A stretch of DNA of 64,000 nt from JASDSY01 sp041441465 (GTDB lineage Bacteria; Muiribacteriota; UBA9980), in assembly GCA_041441465.1 (NCBI GenBank), contig JASDSY010000017.1:10076-74075 (forward strand). The letters run 5' to 3'. The number at the start of each line of letters is the position of its first letter. The stretch's first letter is position 1. Positions 45,544 to 55,557 of this stretch are shown here, in pieces. Position numbers and translations under genes: made by a program. A model generated the notes under the pieces. That model was not told the origin of the DNA and did no database searches. It was given only the letters and a program-made list of their open reading frames with translations.

Positions 45544-47613
45544 ATGAATAAAAAAAATTATAAACACCAGACGCTTTCTGAAATATTGTATGAAATGGCA
45601 AAATTATCGCAAAGCAGTGTTCTGACCGAAAAAAATCTTCTTTATATAACTGAATCCATCGCGAGTTTTTTTGGGTTTGAAAATATGATGACCGCGCTTT
45701 ATAATACAGTTTCCAAAAAATTTATTCCTCATTTCGTAATAGGCTTCGACGGGAGTCATTCTAAAGAATTAATTTCGAGTGAATTTGAAATGGACCTTTC
45801 GTTTTTTTCCGTGTCGTCCGTTAAAATTCCAGCCGAGCCGACAGATTATTTTAAAACTTTAACTCTGGACTCCGAAGTAATGAATATGGCAAATACTGAA
45901 GCGCTCGCTAATCTCAAAAACGACGGTTTTAAAAGCATGTTCATCATTCCGATGATGACTTCCGGAAAAATATTCGGCGCGATAATCGCCTTTCAGAAGA
46001 CTTTAAACCATGGTCTGACCGAGGTTGAGCTTCACGATCTTTCGGTTTTAGTTCAGATATCAACATTTTTAGCGGAAAATTTATACCTTCGCGTTGACGC
46101 CAGTCAGAAGATTAGCAAAATGACGACGCTTTATGAAATTTCTCAGCAGACAAAGAATATTTTAAAGCCTACCGATATTCTTGGGTCGCTGGTTGACGGA
46201 GTAAAAGGCCTTATAGACTACAGCATTTGCGCTCTTTATATAAACGATCCTGAAGCGAAAGAACTTTATCTCAAGGATTCACGCGGCGATGATCCCGGTA
46301 TTATGGGCAGCTCAGTAAAATACGGGGCCGGCCCTCACGGCGAGGTTGCCGTTTCAAAAAAACCTATGCTTTCGCATTTTGGCATATACAAATCATTTCT
46401 CGCGGTTCCTATAATAACCGACGAAAAGCTTATAGGCGTTATATGCCTTGGCAATGTCAAGTCATACGCTTATAACGAAGATGATATTATCACTGTTAAA
46501 ATTCTTACTTCACAAATTGCGTCGGTTGATAATCTTTTTTCCACATTAGTCAGTATCAGGAATTATACCGATGCCATAATTGAAAGCATGCCGCTTGGCA
46601 TAATGACAATTGACGATCACAGCAGGATAAGTATTATAAACCAGGCGGCTAAAAATTATTTGAATATTAATACGATTTCTCATGAGGATATTGTCGGAAA
46701 AAAGATAGACGAGCTTTTAGAAGAGCACCTGCCGATTATCGATTGCCTGGTTGAAACACTCTCAACCGGTTATATTTACGAGAATTTTGATTTTTATAAT
46801 CCAAAGAGTAAAATGAATTTTGAGCTTACGACATTTCAGCTTAAGAATGCGGAAGGCGTTAGAATAGGCGTGGCAATGTTTTTAAGGGACGTTTCAAAAC
46901 TAAAGCAAATGGAAGATCACGTCAGGCGCGCCGACCGGCTTTCGGCCCTTGGCGAGCTCGCGTCGGGCATCGCGCATGAGATCAGAAATCCGCTTACCGG
47001 CATAAAAATGGTAATTCAATTACTTGACAAGGATTTTGAAAAGAAAGAGGCGGCTCCTAATAAATACACGAAGGTAATTTTAGAGGAAATTGACAGGGTC
47101 GACAATATAATATCGAATTTATTGAACTTCGCGCGTCCGTCAAAGCCCGAGTTCAATAACACGTCAGTTGTAAAAATAATAGAAACGATATTATTGCTGG
47201 TCGAATCGAAAATAAAACTTATGAACACTACAGTTATTCGTGAATTCCCGGAAAAAGAAGTTTTGGTTTTGTGCGATTCGGCGCAGATAAAACAGGTGTT
47301 CTTGAATTTATTGCAAAACTCATTACAGGCAATGAGAATGAGTGAAAATAACATATTGAAAATATCCATAAAAGAGGAAAATGAATATTTATACATATCC
47401 ATCAGCGATAACGGCTGCGGCATTCCGCACGAAAACCTTAAGCAGATATTCGATCCGTTTTTTACGACCAAGGATAACGGAACGGGACTCGGTCTTTCAA
47501 TCGTCCACAGAATTATCGAAGAGCACGGCGGCAGTATCACAGTCGAGTCGGAGGTCGGAAAAGGTTCTACTTTTACGGTAAAGTTATTACGTTCAATCAA
47601 TAATGAATGTTAG
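45544..47613 (+). CDS. Cytosolic sensor histidine kinase with two GAF domains and PAS
   Basis: The ATG at 45544 is chosen because TGGAGAT precedes it; upstream in-frame codons lack a site. The product is 689 residues with no membrane segment. Two GAF domains (about 10-180 and 190-345) and a PAS domain (about 352-460) precede HisKA with SGIAHEIRNPLTGIK (H478). The HATPase has LLNLLQNSLQAM, ISDNGCGIPHE and GTGLGLSIVHRI. This architecture is typical of soluble redox or small-molecule sensing kinases. No response regulator is adjacent. The M28 lipoprotein gene follows by 22 bp. Confidence 0.92.
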   Translation: MNKKNYKHQTLSEILYEMAKLSQSSVLTEKNLLYITESIASFFGFENMMTALYNTVSKKFIPHFVIGFDGSHSKELISSEFEMDLSFFSVSSVKIPAEPTDYFKTLTLDSEVMNMANTEALANLKNDGFKSMFIIPMMTSGKIFGAIIAFQKTLNHGLTEVELHDLSVLVQISTFLAENLYLRVDASQKISKMTTLYEISQQTKNILKPTDILGSLVDGVKGLIDYSICALYINDPEAKELYLKDSRGDDPGIMGSSVKYGAGPHGEVAVSKKPMLSHFGIYKSFLAVPIITDEKLIGVICLGNVKSYAYNEDDIITVKILTSQIASVDNLFSTLVSIRNYTDAIIESMPLGIMTIDDHSRISIINQAAKNYLNINTISHEDIVGKKIDELLEEHLPIIDCLVETLSTGYIYENFDFYNPKSKMNFELTTFQLKNAEGVRIGVAMFLRDVSKLKQMEDHVRRADRLSALGELASGIAHEIRNPLTGIKMVIQLLDKDFEKKEAAPNKYTKVILEEIDRVDNIISNLLNFARPSKPEFNNTSVVKIIETILLLVESKIKLMNTTVIREFPEKEVLVLCDSAQIKQVFLNLLQNSLQAMRMSENNILKISIKEENEYLYISISDNGCGIPHENLKQIFDPFFTTKDNGTGLGLSIVHRIIEEHGGSITVESEVGKGSTFTVKLLRSINNEC

Positions 47614-47635
47614 TTTCAGTTTAAGAAGGTATTTT

Positions 47636-48643
47636 ATGAATTGTAATTCAAATTTAAACCGCTGTGTTTTTTCAGAAAAGATTTTTAAATTTTGTAAAGT
47701 CATAACGGGTTTATTTTTTTTATTTATATTAATTTCCTGCGCCAGTTCAGGCACTTCAGCCGGCGAAAATACCGGCGGCGCAGTTAACGGCGGCACGGTT
47801 ATGTTTAATTTCAAATTTAACGGCGGTAATGCTTATGAATATGTAAAAAAACAGGTTGGATTCGGCCCGCGCACTTCAAAAGACGGTAAGCAGATTATTT
47901 GCCGCGATTATATTGCGGAAGTTATGCGTTCTTACGGTTTTAAAGTTAAGATACAGGAATTTACGGCTTCGTCGGGGCTTGGCGCGGGCGTGAAATTTTA
48001 TAATGTTATAGCCGATTTCGATCCTCAGGCTTCCGGAAAATTTAAATTATTCGGGGCGCATTATGACACTTTGCCTATCGCGCCGCACGATACCGATGAA
48101 ACCAAAATTAATACTCCAATTGACGGAGCGAACGACGGAGCGTCAGGAACTGCTGTTTTACTAGAACTGGCCCGCGTACTGTTTGAAAGGCAATCTGAAT
48201 TAAAAACAGGCATTCGAATGATATTTTTTGACGGCGAGGATTATTATACCGGCACAGATAATATGTTTTACGGTTCACGTTATTATGTGTCGCAGCTTTC
48301 GGCTGACGATATTAATAAAATCGAATACTTTGTTTTGATTGATATGATAGGTGATAAAAACCTTGAGATCTATAAAGATATAAATTCGAATCAGGCATTT
48401 CCCGAATTTAACGATTATGTGTTTAAAACTGCCGCAAATCTGGGGCTGACTGGGTTTCATCAGAACGAAAAATATGCTATTACCGACGATCATATCCCTT
48501 TTATTCAGAAGGGTATAAAGTCAGTTTTGCTCATCGACTTTGACTATCCGGTATGGCATACCACTTTAGATAAAATTGACCGGGTTAGTCCTGATTCGCT
48601 CTTGCAAAGCGGTAAACTGCTTGAATATTTATGCGTTAAATAA
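47636..48643 (+). CDS. M28-family lipoprotein, glutaminyl-peptide cyclotransferase-like
   Basis: The ATG at 47636 follows AAGAAGG and opens a lipoprotein signal (hydrophobic core then FILISC). Zinc-ligand motifs of M28 enzymes are visible: LFGAHYDTLP, DGANDGASGTAVLLELAR, FFDGEDYY, VLIDMIGD and PVWHTTLDKIDRV. The combination DGANDGASG, DHIPFIQKGI and WHTTLD matches glutaminyl cyclases more than classical aminopeptidases. Such enzymes convert N-terminal Gln to pyroglutamate; an aminopeptidase activity cannot be excluded. It lies 22 bp after the GAF kinase and is probably cotranscribed with it. Confidence 0.87.
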   Translation: MNCNSNLNRCVFSEKIFKFCKVITGLFFLFILISCASSGTSAGENTGGAVNGGTVMFNFKFNGGNAYEYVKKQVGFGPRTSKDGKQIICRDYIAEVMRSYGFKVKIQEFTASSGLGAGVKFYNVIADFDPQASGKFKLFGAHYDTLPIAPHDTDETKINTPIDGANDGASGTAVLLELARVLFERQSELKTGIRMIFFDGEDYYTGTDNMFYGSRYYVSQLSADDINKIEYFVLIDMIGDKNLEIYKDINSNQAFPEFNDYVFKTAANLGLTGFHQNEKYAITDDHIPFIQKGIKSVLLIDFDYPVWHTTLDKIDRVSPDSLLQSGKLLEYLCVK

Positions 48644-48685
48644 ATAAAAAAACTTTACTGAATACATCTTGAATAATGTTAGAAT

Positions 48686-48711
48686 TCATGGTAATATATA
48701 TGATACCATGA
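48686..48711. promoter_or_regulatory. Long palindrome upstream of the hybrid kinase
   Basis: TCATGGTA and TACCATGA form 8-bp perfect arms around an AT-rich 10-bp centre. It is a good dimeric-repressor operator shape, or a hairpin after the M28 gene. It lies ~160 bp upstream of the kinase start. Confidence 0.4.
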
Positions 48712-48802
48712 TACTGTAAAATATACAAATTGCTTAGGATAATTTAGCGCTAGATTTTTATTAAATAAATTTTTTCGTTTTTTTGTATTTTTTAATTATT
48801 TT

Positions 48803-48846
48803 AAAGCTGCACGTGACCGGTTATTAATCGGTAAATGTGCGGCTTT
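48803..48846 (+). other. Stem-loop just upstream of the hybrid kinase
   Basis: AAAGCTGCAC (48803-48812) pairs with GTGCGGCTTT (48837-48846) with one wobble. An inner ACCG/CGGT pairing extends it, and TTATTTAT follows. It ends 22 nt before the ATG, so it could act as a terminator/attenuator or modulate ribosome access. Confidence 0.5.
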
Positions 48847-48868
48847 TATTTATCGGGACGGTTTTTTT

Positions 48869-51319
48869 ATGGACTTCAATAACGGCTTCAACATTTCTAA
48901 TTTCATAAATAGCGGTTTAACTTCGATTCTTGATAACATTCAGGACGTAATATGGTCCGTTGACTTTAATAACGGCGCTAATAATTATGTAAACGCTTCA
49001 GTTTCAAACATACTTGGCATATCGCTGGATGAATTTCGTAAAAATTTTAAGGGTTGGAAAAATTTTATACATGAAGAAGATATTGACGAATTTAATAAAT
49101 ATTCCAACAGGATATTAAGGGGAGAAACTGACAGGGTTGAATTGCAATATAGAATCATAAGCGCTACCAATGAGATAAGATGGGTTAATTCGCGCGTATG
49201 GTGTTTTAGAGATGATAACGGCAAGGTAACACGTCTTGATGGGATTGTTACGGATATAACGGCGCAAAAAATTGCCGAAAACCAGATTCGCGAAACTAAT
49301 AAATTATATCAAAACATTGTTGAAACCTCTAGCGAAGGTATAGTTTTAATAAATAAATCCAATAAAATCATATTTGCCAACAAAAAAATGGCGCAGCTCC
49401 TTGATTATAACGTCGTTGAACTTATAAGCCAGCCGATTTCGAAATTCATGAATTCTGATAATTACCGAAAGGTAATTATGTATTTAAATTCATTCAATAA
49501 TAATTTCAGCTCGTCAGAAGAAACATTCAAAATAAACAATTTTTTTCATAATGAGTTTAAGCTGCAAAAAAAAGACGGCAGCGATATATGGGTAATGATT
49601 TCAGCAGTGCCAGTTACTGACGAAAATAATCTGCTGACAGGATTTTTAGGCATGGTCCTTGATGTCACGCCGCGCAAGAAAATGGAGATCGAGCTTGCCA
49701 AGGCTAAGATCGAGGCCGATTCGGCTAATAAGATAAAAAGCCAGTTTTTAGCCAATATGAGCCATGAAATCAGGACGCCTATTAACAGTATTGTCGGCTT
49801 TACCGATATGCTCTATGATACGCATCTTGATTATGCGCAGCGCGAGATGCTGCACTATATTAAAACAAGCGGTAAATCTTTAATATCAATTATTAATGAC
49901 ATTCTTGACTTTTCTAAAATCGAATCCGGTAAATTGGAAATCGAGAATATAGAATTCGATATAATTCAAACTGTTTATGAAGTTTTTAGCATTTGCAACG
50001 TAAACGCTATCAATAAAAAAATAAAACTTATTTATTCGGTTGATTCGGATATTAACTATAAAGTGATCGGCGATCCGAACAGGCTGCGGCAGGTTTTGAT
50101 AAATCTTGTAAGTAACGCCGTCAAGTTCGCCGCACAGGGCGTAGTCACGTTAAATGTAAAATTAAAAGACGAATTTTCTGACAGTGTCAATATTGAATTT
50201 CATGTCAAAGATGAAGGTATCGGTATTGATCCTGCTAAATTGGATAAAATTTTTGAACCGTTCATGCAGGCTGACGGCGGAATAACAAGAAGATATGGCG
50301 GTATCGGCCTCGGGCTTCCGATTTCTAATCACCTTGTGCAAATTATGGGCGGGGATAATATAAAAGTTGAAAGTAAGCCCGGGATGGGCAGCATATTTTC
50401 CTTTGAGCTTCCGTTTTTGCGCGGCAGCGCTCATTCAGATGATGTGCCGGCAGCGGAATCCGCTAGTCTATTCAGCGATAAGAAGAGTTCTTACAGGATT
50501 CTAGTGGTAGAAGACAATGATACAAACCGTGTGCTGGCGGAAAAAGTCCTGAAACAGTACGGCCATAACGTAATTTCCGTTACGAACGGCGAGCTTGCAG
50601 TTGAATCTGTTAAGTCGATACAATTTGATCTGGTTTTAATGGATGTTCAGATGCCTGTTATGGACGGTATCGAAGCTACTTACTGCATAAGAAAATTAGG
50701 AAGCGCGATACCTATTATAGCGCTAACCGCTAACGCTCAAAAAACCGATGTTCAGTGCTGTATTGACGCGGGTATGGACGGATATATTTCTAAGCCGATA
50801 ATTATAGCTGAATTAAATAAAGTTATAACCGATATTGTTGAACGTAAAAAGAAACAGGACGTTTTTGCAAATAAAAACGGCGCTGCTTCAAACAATAACA
50901 GCAATGCTAAAAAAGGGTTTTATAATTCGTCTGAATTAAATAATGACATGAATAATAATTTAAATGAAAATTCATACGAAAATTTTGAAACTTTTGATTA
51001 TGAAAGGTTAAACAAAAATCTTGGCGGTATAAAAGAACTTATGGTTGAGGCCGTTTCAAGTTACATTCAATATTTTCCCGATTATATAACCGACCTGAAG
51101 TCGGCGGTCAGCGCCAAAAATAATGAAAATATAAGGTTATATGCTCACAAACTGAAAGGCACTGCGCTTAATGCTTGTGCAGTGAAATCCAGCGAGCTTC
51201 TTTATTCAATAGAAAAAAGCGCAAAAAATGGCAACTTAGAAGAAATTGACCGGGTTGTCAAAAATGTGGTTAACGAATTTGAGAGTTATAAGAAAGCTGC
51301 GGCCATATTATTTAATTGA
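48869..51319 (+). CDS. Hybrid sensor kinase (PAS-PAS-HisKA-HATPase-REC-HPt)
   Basis: The 816-residue BarA-like tripartite kinase lacks membrane segments. Two PAS domains (about 10-135 and 145-270) are followed by HisKA with MSHEIRTPINSIVGF (H299). The HATPase has NLVSNAVKFA and YGGIGLGLPISNHLV. The receiver has VVEDNDTNRV, D592 in LMDVQMPVMDG and ISKPI. An Asn-rich linker leads to a C-terminal HPt with AHKLKGTALN (H760). All phosphorelay residues are intact. A final soluble or membrane-bound regulator is not adjacent. The leader holds a palindrome and a stem-loop. Confidence 0.93.
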   Translation: MDFNNGFNISNFINSGLTSILDNIQDVIWSVDFNNGANNYVNASVSNILGISLDEFRKNFKGWKNFIHEEDIDEFNKYSNRILRGETDRVELQYRIISATNEIRWVNSRVWCFRDDNGKVTRLDGIVTDITAQKIAENQIRETNKLYQNIVETSSEGIVLINKSNKIIFANKKMAQLLDYNVVELISQPISKFMNSDNYRKVIMYLNSFNNNFSSSEETFKINNFFHNEFKLQKKDGSDIWVMISAVPVTDENNLLTGFLGMVLDVTPRKKMEIELAKAKIEADSANKIKSQFLANMSHEIRTPINSIVGFTDMLYDTHLDYAQREMLHYIKTSGKSLISIINDILDFSKIESGKLEIENIEFDIIQTVYEVFSICNVNAINKKIKLIYSVDSDINYKVIGDPNRLRQVLINLVSNAVKFAAQGVVTLNVKLKDEFSDSVNIEFHVKDEGIGIDPAKLDKIFEPFMQADGGITRRYGGIGLGLPISNHLVQIMGGDNIKVESKPGMGSIFSFELPFLRGSAHSDDVPAAESASLFSDKKSSYRILVVEDNDTNRVLAEKVLKQYGHNVISVTNGELAVESVKSIQFDLVLMDVQMPVMDGIEATYCIRKLGSAIPIIALTANAQKTDVQCCIDAGMDGYISKPIIIAELNKVITDIVERKKKQDVFANKNGAASNNNSNAKKGFYNSSELNNDMNNNLNENSYENFETFDYERLNKNLGGIKELMVEAVSSYIQYFPDYITDLKSAVSAKNNENIRLYAHKLKGTALNACAVKSSELLYSIEKSAKNGNLEEIDRVVKNVVNEFESYKKAAAILFN

Positions 51320-51380
51320 CGCGGCCATAAATCTTGTTTTTTATATGCGGTTATTTAGAATGTTCCCTATTTATTTATAA

Positions 51381-51409
51381 TTGACATTTTTTTGAAATTG
51401 ATATATAAT
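51381..51409 (+). promoter_or_regulatory. glgA: Consensus promoter of glgA
   Basis: TTGACA (51381-51386), 17 bp, TATAAT (51404-51409): perfect match. The leader is about 25 nt and contains AAAGGA. Confidence 0.87.
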
Positions 51410-51440
51410 TCGTAAAAAAAAGTCAAAGGAACAAAAATAA

Positions 51441-52967
51441 ATGAATAATAAATTGAAAGTTCTTTTTGTGTCTTCGGAAGTTCATCCTTATGCTAAGACA
51501 GGCGGTTTGGCTGATGTCGCTTTCGCTCTTCCGAAAGCGTTAAAACAGTCCGGTGTTGACGTCAGAATCGCGATGCCGTGCTATCAAAAAATCGACCGTT
51601 CGAAATTCGATCTTAGTTATCTTACCGATTTTCCGGTTAAAATAAATGACATGAAACATAATTGCATTGTCCGTGAAAGCAAACTTGACATTATTATTAA
51701 CAAATCCAATGATATTGACGAGCAAAGCGCCGACAGGAAAAAAACTCGTAAAAAACATGACTCGGTGCCTGTGTATTTTATTGATTCTTATGAATTTTTC
51801 GACAGGGCCGGCTATTACGGCGAAGGCTCCGACTATGAAGATAACGCCAAACGCTTTTCTTACTTTTGCCGCTCGGTTCTTGAAATGCTGAAAAAAATTG
51901 ATTTCAAGCCCGATATAATTCACGTCAACGATTGGCAGACCGCGCTGATTCCTCTTTTGCTAAACAATTCTTACAAATCAGATGAATTTTACTCAAATAT
52001 AGCGACGATATTCACAATTCATAACATCCAGTATCAGGGCGTATTTGATATTAAAGCCCTTGTCGATCTCGACCTCACCTGGGATTATTACTCGCCCGAC
52101 CTTCTTGAATATTACGGAAAAATCAACCTTATGAAAGCCGGAATCATATTTTCCGATATCGTAAATACGGTTTCTAACACTTATTCCGTCGAAATTCAGA
52201 ACTCTCCGCTTGGAATGGGCCTTGAAGGGCTTCTGGCTACCCGGAAAAACGACATATATGCCGTTATAAACGGCGTCGATTATGACGAATGGAATCCTGA
52301 AAACGATAAGAGCCTTGCGGCAAATTATAACGCCAAAACTATAAAAAAGAAGGCAGAGTGCAAAGCCGACCTGCAAAAGGCCTGCGGCTTGCCGGTAAGC
52401 GAGGTGCCTGTAATCGGAATAGTTTCGCGGCTTGCTGATCAGAAAGGCTTCGATATTGTCGAAAAAGCCATGAACGATATAATGAAACTCGATTTGCAGC
52501 TTGTGGTCCTCGGCACCGGCGATAAACGCTATGTCGATATGTTCAAGGAATTCGGCGAAAAATACCCTCAAAAATGCTCGGTATTTTTAAAATTTGACGG
52601 TTTTGTGGCCTCGAAGATTTATGCCGGTTCTGATATATTTTTGATGCCGTCGCGTTTCGAGCCGTGCGGTATGGGGCAGCTGATAGCGCTGAAATACGGT
52701 ACCGTTCCGCTTGTGCGCGCTACAGGCGGGCTTATCGATACCATATTGAACTTCGACGCCAGGACAATGTACGGCAACGGTTTTTCATTTACCGAATATA
52801 ACGATGCCGCCCTGCTGCGCTGCATTGAACATGCGCTCAGTATTTACCAGAATAAGCAGATATGGAATGTCCTGGTTCAAAATACAATGGCTTCGAATTA
52901 TTCGTGGGACGTTGCCGCGGAAAAATATTACGAGCTTTATATGAAAGCTGTCGATAAGCGGAAATAA
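51441..52967 (+). CDS. glgA: Glycogen (starch) synthase, GT5 family
   Basis: The 508-residue enzyme transfers glucose from ADP-glucose to glycogen. The nucleotide-binding motif is KTGGLADVAFALPKAL; the GT-B N-domain contains HVNDWQTALIPLLL and TIHNIQYQGVFD. The C-domain has INGVDYDEWNPE, IGIVSRLADQKGFDI and SRFEPCGMGQLIALKYG with TGGLIDTI. The region around residues 75-105 (Lys-rich, DIDEQSADRKKTRKKHD) looks like a small insertion. A phosphohexomutase follows, consistent with a sugar-storage pathway. No ADP-glucose pyrophosphorylase or branching enzyme is in the window. Confidence 0.95.
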   Translation: MNNKLKVLFVSSEVHPYAKTGGLADVAFALPKALKQSGVDVRIAMPCYQKIDRSKFDLSYLTDFPVKINDMKHNCIVRESKLDIIINKSNDIDEQSADRKKTRKKHDSVPVYFIDSYEFFDRAGYYGEGSDYEDNAKRFSYFCRSVLEMLKKIDFKPDIIHVNDWQTALIPLLLNNSYKSDEFYSNIATIFTIHNIQYQGVFDIKALVDLDLTWDYYSPDLLEYYGKINLMKAGIIFSDIVNTVSNTYSVEIQNSPLGMGLEGLLATRKNDIYAVINGVDYDEWNPENDKSLAANYNAKTIKKKAECKADLQKACGLPVSEVPVIGIVSRLADQKGFDIVEKAMNDIMKLDLQLVVLGTGDKRYVDMFKEFGEKYPQKCSVFLKFDGFVASKIYAGSDIFLMPSRFEPCGMGQLIALKYGTVPLVRATGGLIDTILNFDARTMYGNGFSFTEYNDAALLRCIEHALSIYQNKQIWNVLVQNTMASNYSWDVAAEKYYELYMKAVDKRK

Positions 52968-53155
52968 TTTAATTAAAAAACTTCAAAGTCTTGATTAATT
53001 ATTTTTTAGCCGCTTAAGCAGCCCGGTTCAAAGAAAAAATCCATTATTAATGAACATTTTTTATTTTTTTAATTCTTAAAAACATTTATAATAAATAAGA
53101 CGAAAAAAATCGAAAAATAAAATTAGAACAAAAAATTGCAAAGGGGAGATTATGA

Positions 53156-54574
53156 ATGGCAATTAAATTCGGAACAGACGGCTGGCGCGCTATTATGGCT
53201 GAGGAATTCACGTTCCCTAACGTGAGAATAGTTGCTTTTGCGATAGCCAAGTACATAAAAGACGTTAACAAACAGTCTAAAGGTATTGTAATCGGTTATG
53301 ATACGAGGTTTCTTTCCGAGAAATTCGCTGAAACATGCGCTCAGGTAATGCTGGCTAACGATATTAAAGTGTACCTTATGGAACGAGATACGCCTACTCC
53401 GGTGACTGCGTTCACTGTGCTCGAAAAGAACGCGGCCGGCGCTATCATGCTTACCGCTTCGCATAATCCGCCTTTATATAACGGCCTCAAATTTATTCCT
53501 GAATACGGCGGTCCTGCTAATCCTCAGATTACAAGCCAGATCGAGGCTAACCTCAAATCGATAATGCCGAACGAAAAAATCGCTGAAAAGTCAATAGAAA
53601 AAGGCATTGCCGAAAAAATGCTTGAAAAGATCGATCCGACAGCCGCGTATTTCAAAAAAATCGAAGGGCTAATCGATTTCGAAACGATTAAAAAATCAAA
53701 AATTACGGTTGTTTACGACGCGCTTTACGGCACCGGCAGAAACTATGTAGACACCCTTCTTTCTCAGCACGGTATAAGCACACGCGTTTTACATAACATG
53801 CGCGATCCGCTTTTCGGCGGCGGCATGCCTGAACCTTCGGTCGAGTACCTTTCACAGCTCATTTCAACCGTTAAAGACGGAAAATATACGATAGGGTTAT
53901 CCACTGACGGCGATGCCGACAGGTTTGGCGTTGTCGACAGCCTCGGCGTGTTCCTAACTCCGAACCAGCTTATCTCGATATTATTCCTGCACCTGGTAAA
54001 ACGCCGTAAATTCCAGGGCGCGGTTGTCAGAACCGTAGCGACCACGCACCTTATAGATAAAATAGCCGCTAAATATAATATTCCGGTTCACGAAACGCCG
54101 GTAGGTTTCAAATATATTTGCGAAAAAATGCTGTCTGAAAACATAATAATCGGCGGCGAGGAAAGCGGCGGTCTTTCGATACTCGGCCACATTCCTGAAA
54201 AAGACGGAATATTAGCCGATCTTCTGGCGTGCGAAGTAGCGGCCATTGAAAATAAACCGCTTTCGGTTGTATTTAAAAACATACTCGATGAATTCGGCGA
54301 AGTTTATACTGACAGGATAAATTTGCACCTGAAAAACGACGAACAGAAAAATACTATAATGGCTAAATTAAAACTCGATCCGCCTTCGTTTATAGCTAAC
54401 GTTAAAGTCAGCAGCGTAAATGATGTTGACGGCCATAAATATATTCTTAAAGACGGATCATGGGTTCTTGTAAGGGCTTCCGGCACGGAACCGGTTCTGC
54501 GTTTTTATATGGAAGCGGGAAGCAAAGACATGCTCAGGAAACTTCAAAAATTCGCTGAAGATCTTCAAAAATAA
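53156..54574 (+). CDS. Phosphoglucomutase/phosphomannomutase family enzyme
   Basis: The 472-residue alpha-D-phosphohexomutase has catalytic phosphoserine S102 in TASHNPPLYNG, a metal loop STDGDADRFG, the sugar loop GGEESGGLSI and the phosphate-binding RASGTEPVLRFYME. It interconverts hexose 1- and 6-phosphates. Neighbouring glgA suggests glucose-1-phosphate supply, but mannose or glucosamine substrates cannot be excluded by sequence. ATG 53156 follows GGGGAG; a nearer ATG at 53152 is out of frame. It is followed by a HAMP protein 15 bp downstream. Confidence 0.92.
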   Translation: MAIKFGTDGWRAIMAEEFTFPNVRIVAFAIAKYIKDVNKQSKGIVIGYDTRFLSEKFAETCAQVMLANDIKVYLMERDTPTPVTAFTVLEKNAAGAIMLTASHNPPLYNGLKFIPEYGGPANPQITSQIEANLKSIMPNEKIAEKSIEKGIAEKMLEKIDPTAAYFKKIEGLIDFETIKKSKITVVYDALYGTGRNYVDTLLSQHGISTRVLHNMRDPLFGGGMPEPSVEYLSQLISTVKDGKYTIGLSTDGDADRFGVVDSLGVFLTPNQLISILFLHLVKRRKFQGAVVRTVATTHLIDKIAAKYNIPVHETPVGFKYICEKMLSENIIIGGEESGGLSILGHIPEKDGILADLLACEVAAIENKPLSVVFKNILDEFGEVYTDRINLHLKNDEQKNTIMAKLKLDPPSFIANVKVSSVNDVDGHKYILKDGSWVLVRASGTEPVLRFYMEAGSKDMLRKLQKFAEDLQK

Positions 54575-54589
54575 AAGGAGTGTTATTTT

Positions 54590-55219
54590 GTGAGAAAAAA
54601 TTATTTCATCAAAAAGGGTTTGCAGACAAGGTTTATAAGTACGGTATTTTTGATAATCGCGCTTGTTATTGTCATAATGTCCTGTAATCTCTATTTTTTC
54701 GGATTATTTCTGGGGCAGGATGACAAGGACGGCAATTACTCAAAAGCGGTTGAACAGCTGCAGGTTGATATCAAGGAAAAGCTCGCCGATAAACTTATTT
54801 TGCTTGTCCTCGTCAACGTGGTAATTGTCGCGATGATATCTTTGTTTTTCTCACATCAAATAGCGGGGCCGATATATAAACTGGAAAAGACGCTGGCGCA
54901 AATAAACGAGGGGCATTTGAACGTCAAGTTTTATTTCAGGCAAAGCGATAAATTGGATGAATTGGCGGAGTTATTAAACAGCGTGAAGGATAAGCTCGTA
55001 GTTCCGCTCAAGGCGTCTAAAGAGCTTAATGATAAGACAAACGCCATTTTAAAGGAAGCGGTCGATAAAAAAGACGCTAAATTTAATGAGGACGCTATAA
55101 AGAAACTCAGCGAAATGCACGGATTGTTCGCGTTGAACTATAATGAGTTGAAATTTGACGATCCTGATAATTCCTATCAGCCTGAAACCGCACCAGCAGA
55201 AGAAGTTCAGAATTCATAA
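54590..55219 (+). CDS. Two-helix membrane protein with HAMP domain
   Basis: The 209-residue protein starts at GTG after AAAGGAG (9-bp spacing). Membrane helices lie at about 15-40 and 65-88. A short periplasmic loop and a HAMP-like linker (HQIAGPIYKLEKTLAQINEG, about 88-140) follow, then a helical, acidic tail. There is no kinase, cyclase or chemotaxis output domain, so it may pass signals to another protein through its coiled tail. It is likely cotranscribed with the phosphohexomutase and ends at a strong terminator. Confidence 0.8.
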   Translation: MRKNYFIKKGLQTRFISTVFLIIALVIVIMSCNLYFFGLFLGQDDKDGNYSKAVEQLQVDIKEKLADKLILLVLVNVVIVAMISLFFSHQIAGPIYKLEKTLAQINEGHLNVKFYFRQSDKLDELAELLNSVKDKLVVPLKASKELNDKTNAILKEAVDKKDAKFNEDAIKKLSEMHGLFALNYNELKFDDPDNSYQPETAPAEEVQNS

Positions 55220-55227
55220 TATAAATA

Positions 55228-55281
55228 AAAAAGGATGTTTATTAAGTAAAAATTATTTTGGCTTTTTAGACATCCTTTTTT
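55228..55281 (+). terminator. Rho-independent terminator
   Basis: AAAAAGGATGT (55228-55238) pairs with ACATCCTTTTT (55270-55280) across a ~31-nt loop and ends in T7. Confidence 0.8.
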
Positions 55282-55557
55282 TGATATAATGTTATTCCGG
55301 CCTGAAAAAGTTATTTGGCTTTAAAATTCGATATATATAAATAATTCGCTGTTTTTCAGACTGTGCATGACATAGGATATTTTGTGTGGTTTCTTAATAA
55401 AAAATGCGGTTAATTCGCTTATTAATTGTATTATTCTTCGTTTAATTGATTTTTGATTATATTTTTATAATTATTTATTTTTAGTTAATTTAGTATATTA
55501 TAATTTTTTAATTTATGTTTTTTCTATAAAATTTATTAGACGGGTTCTAATAAAAAA
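55282..55557. other. AT-rich intergenic region before coaE
   Basis: The region is very AT-rich. Several TATAAT-like hexamers (for example near 55497) occur, but no -35 of quality, ORF or hairpin is convincing. Confidence 0.4.
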
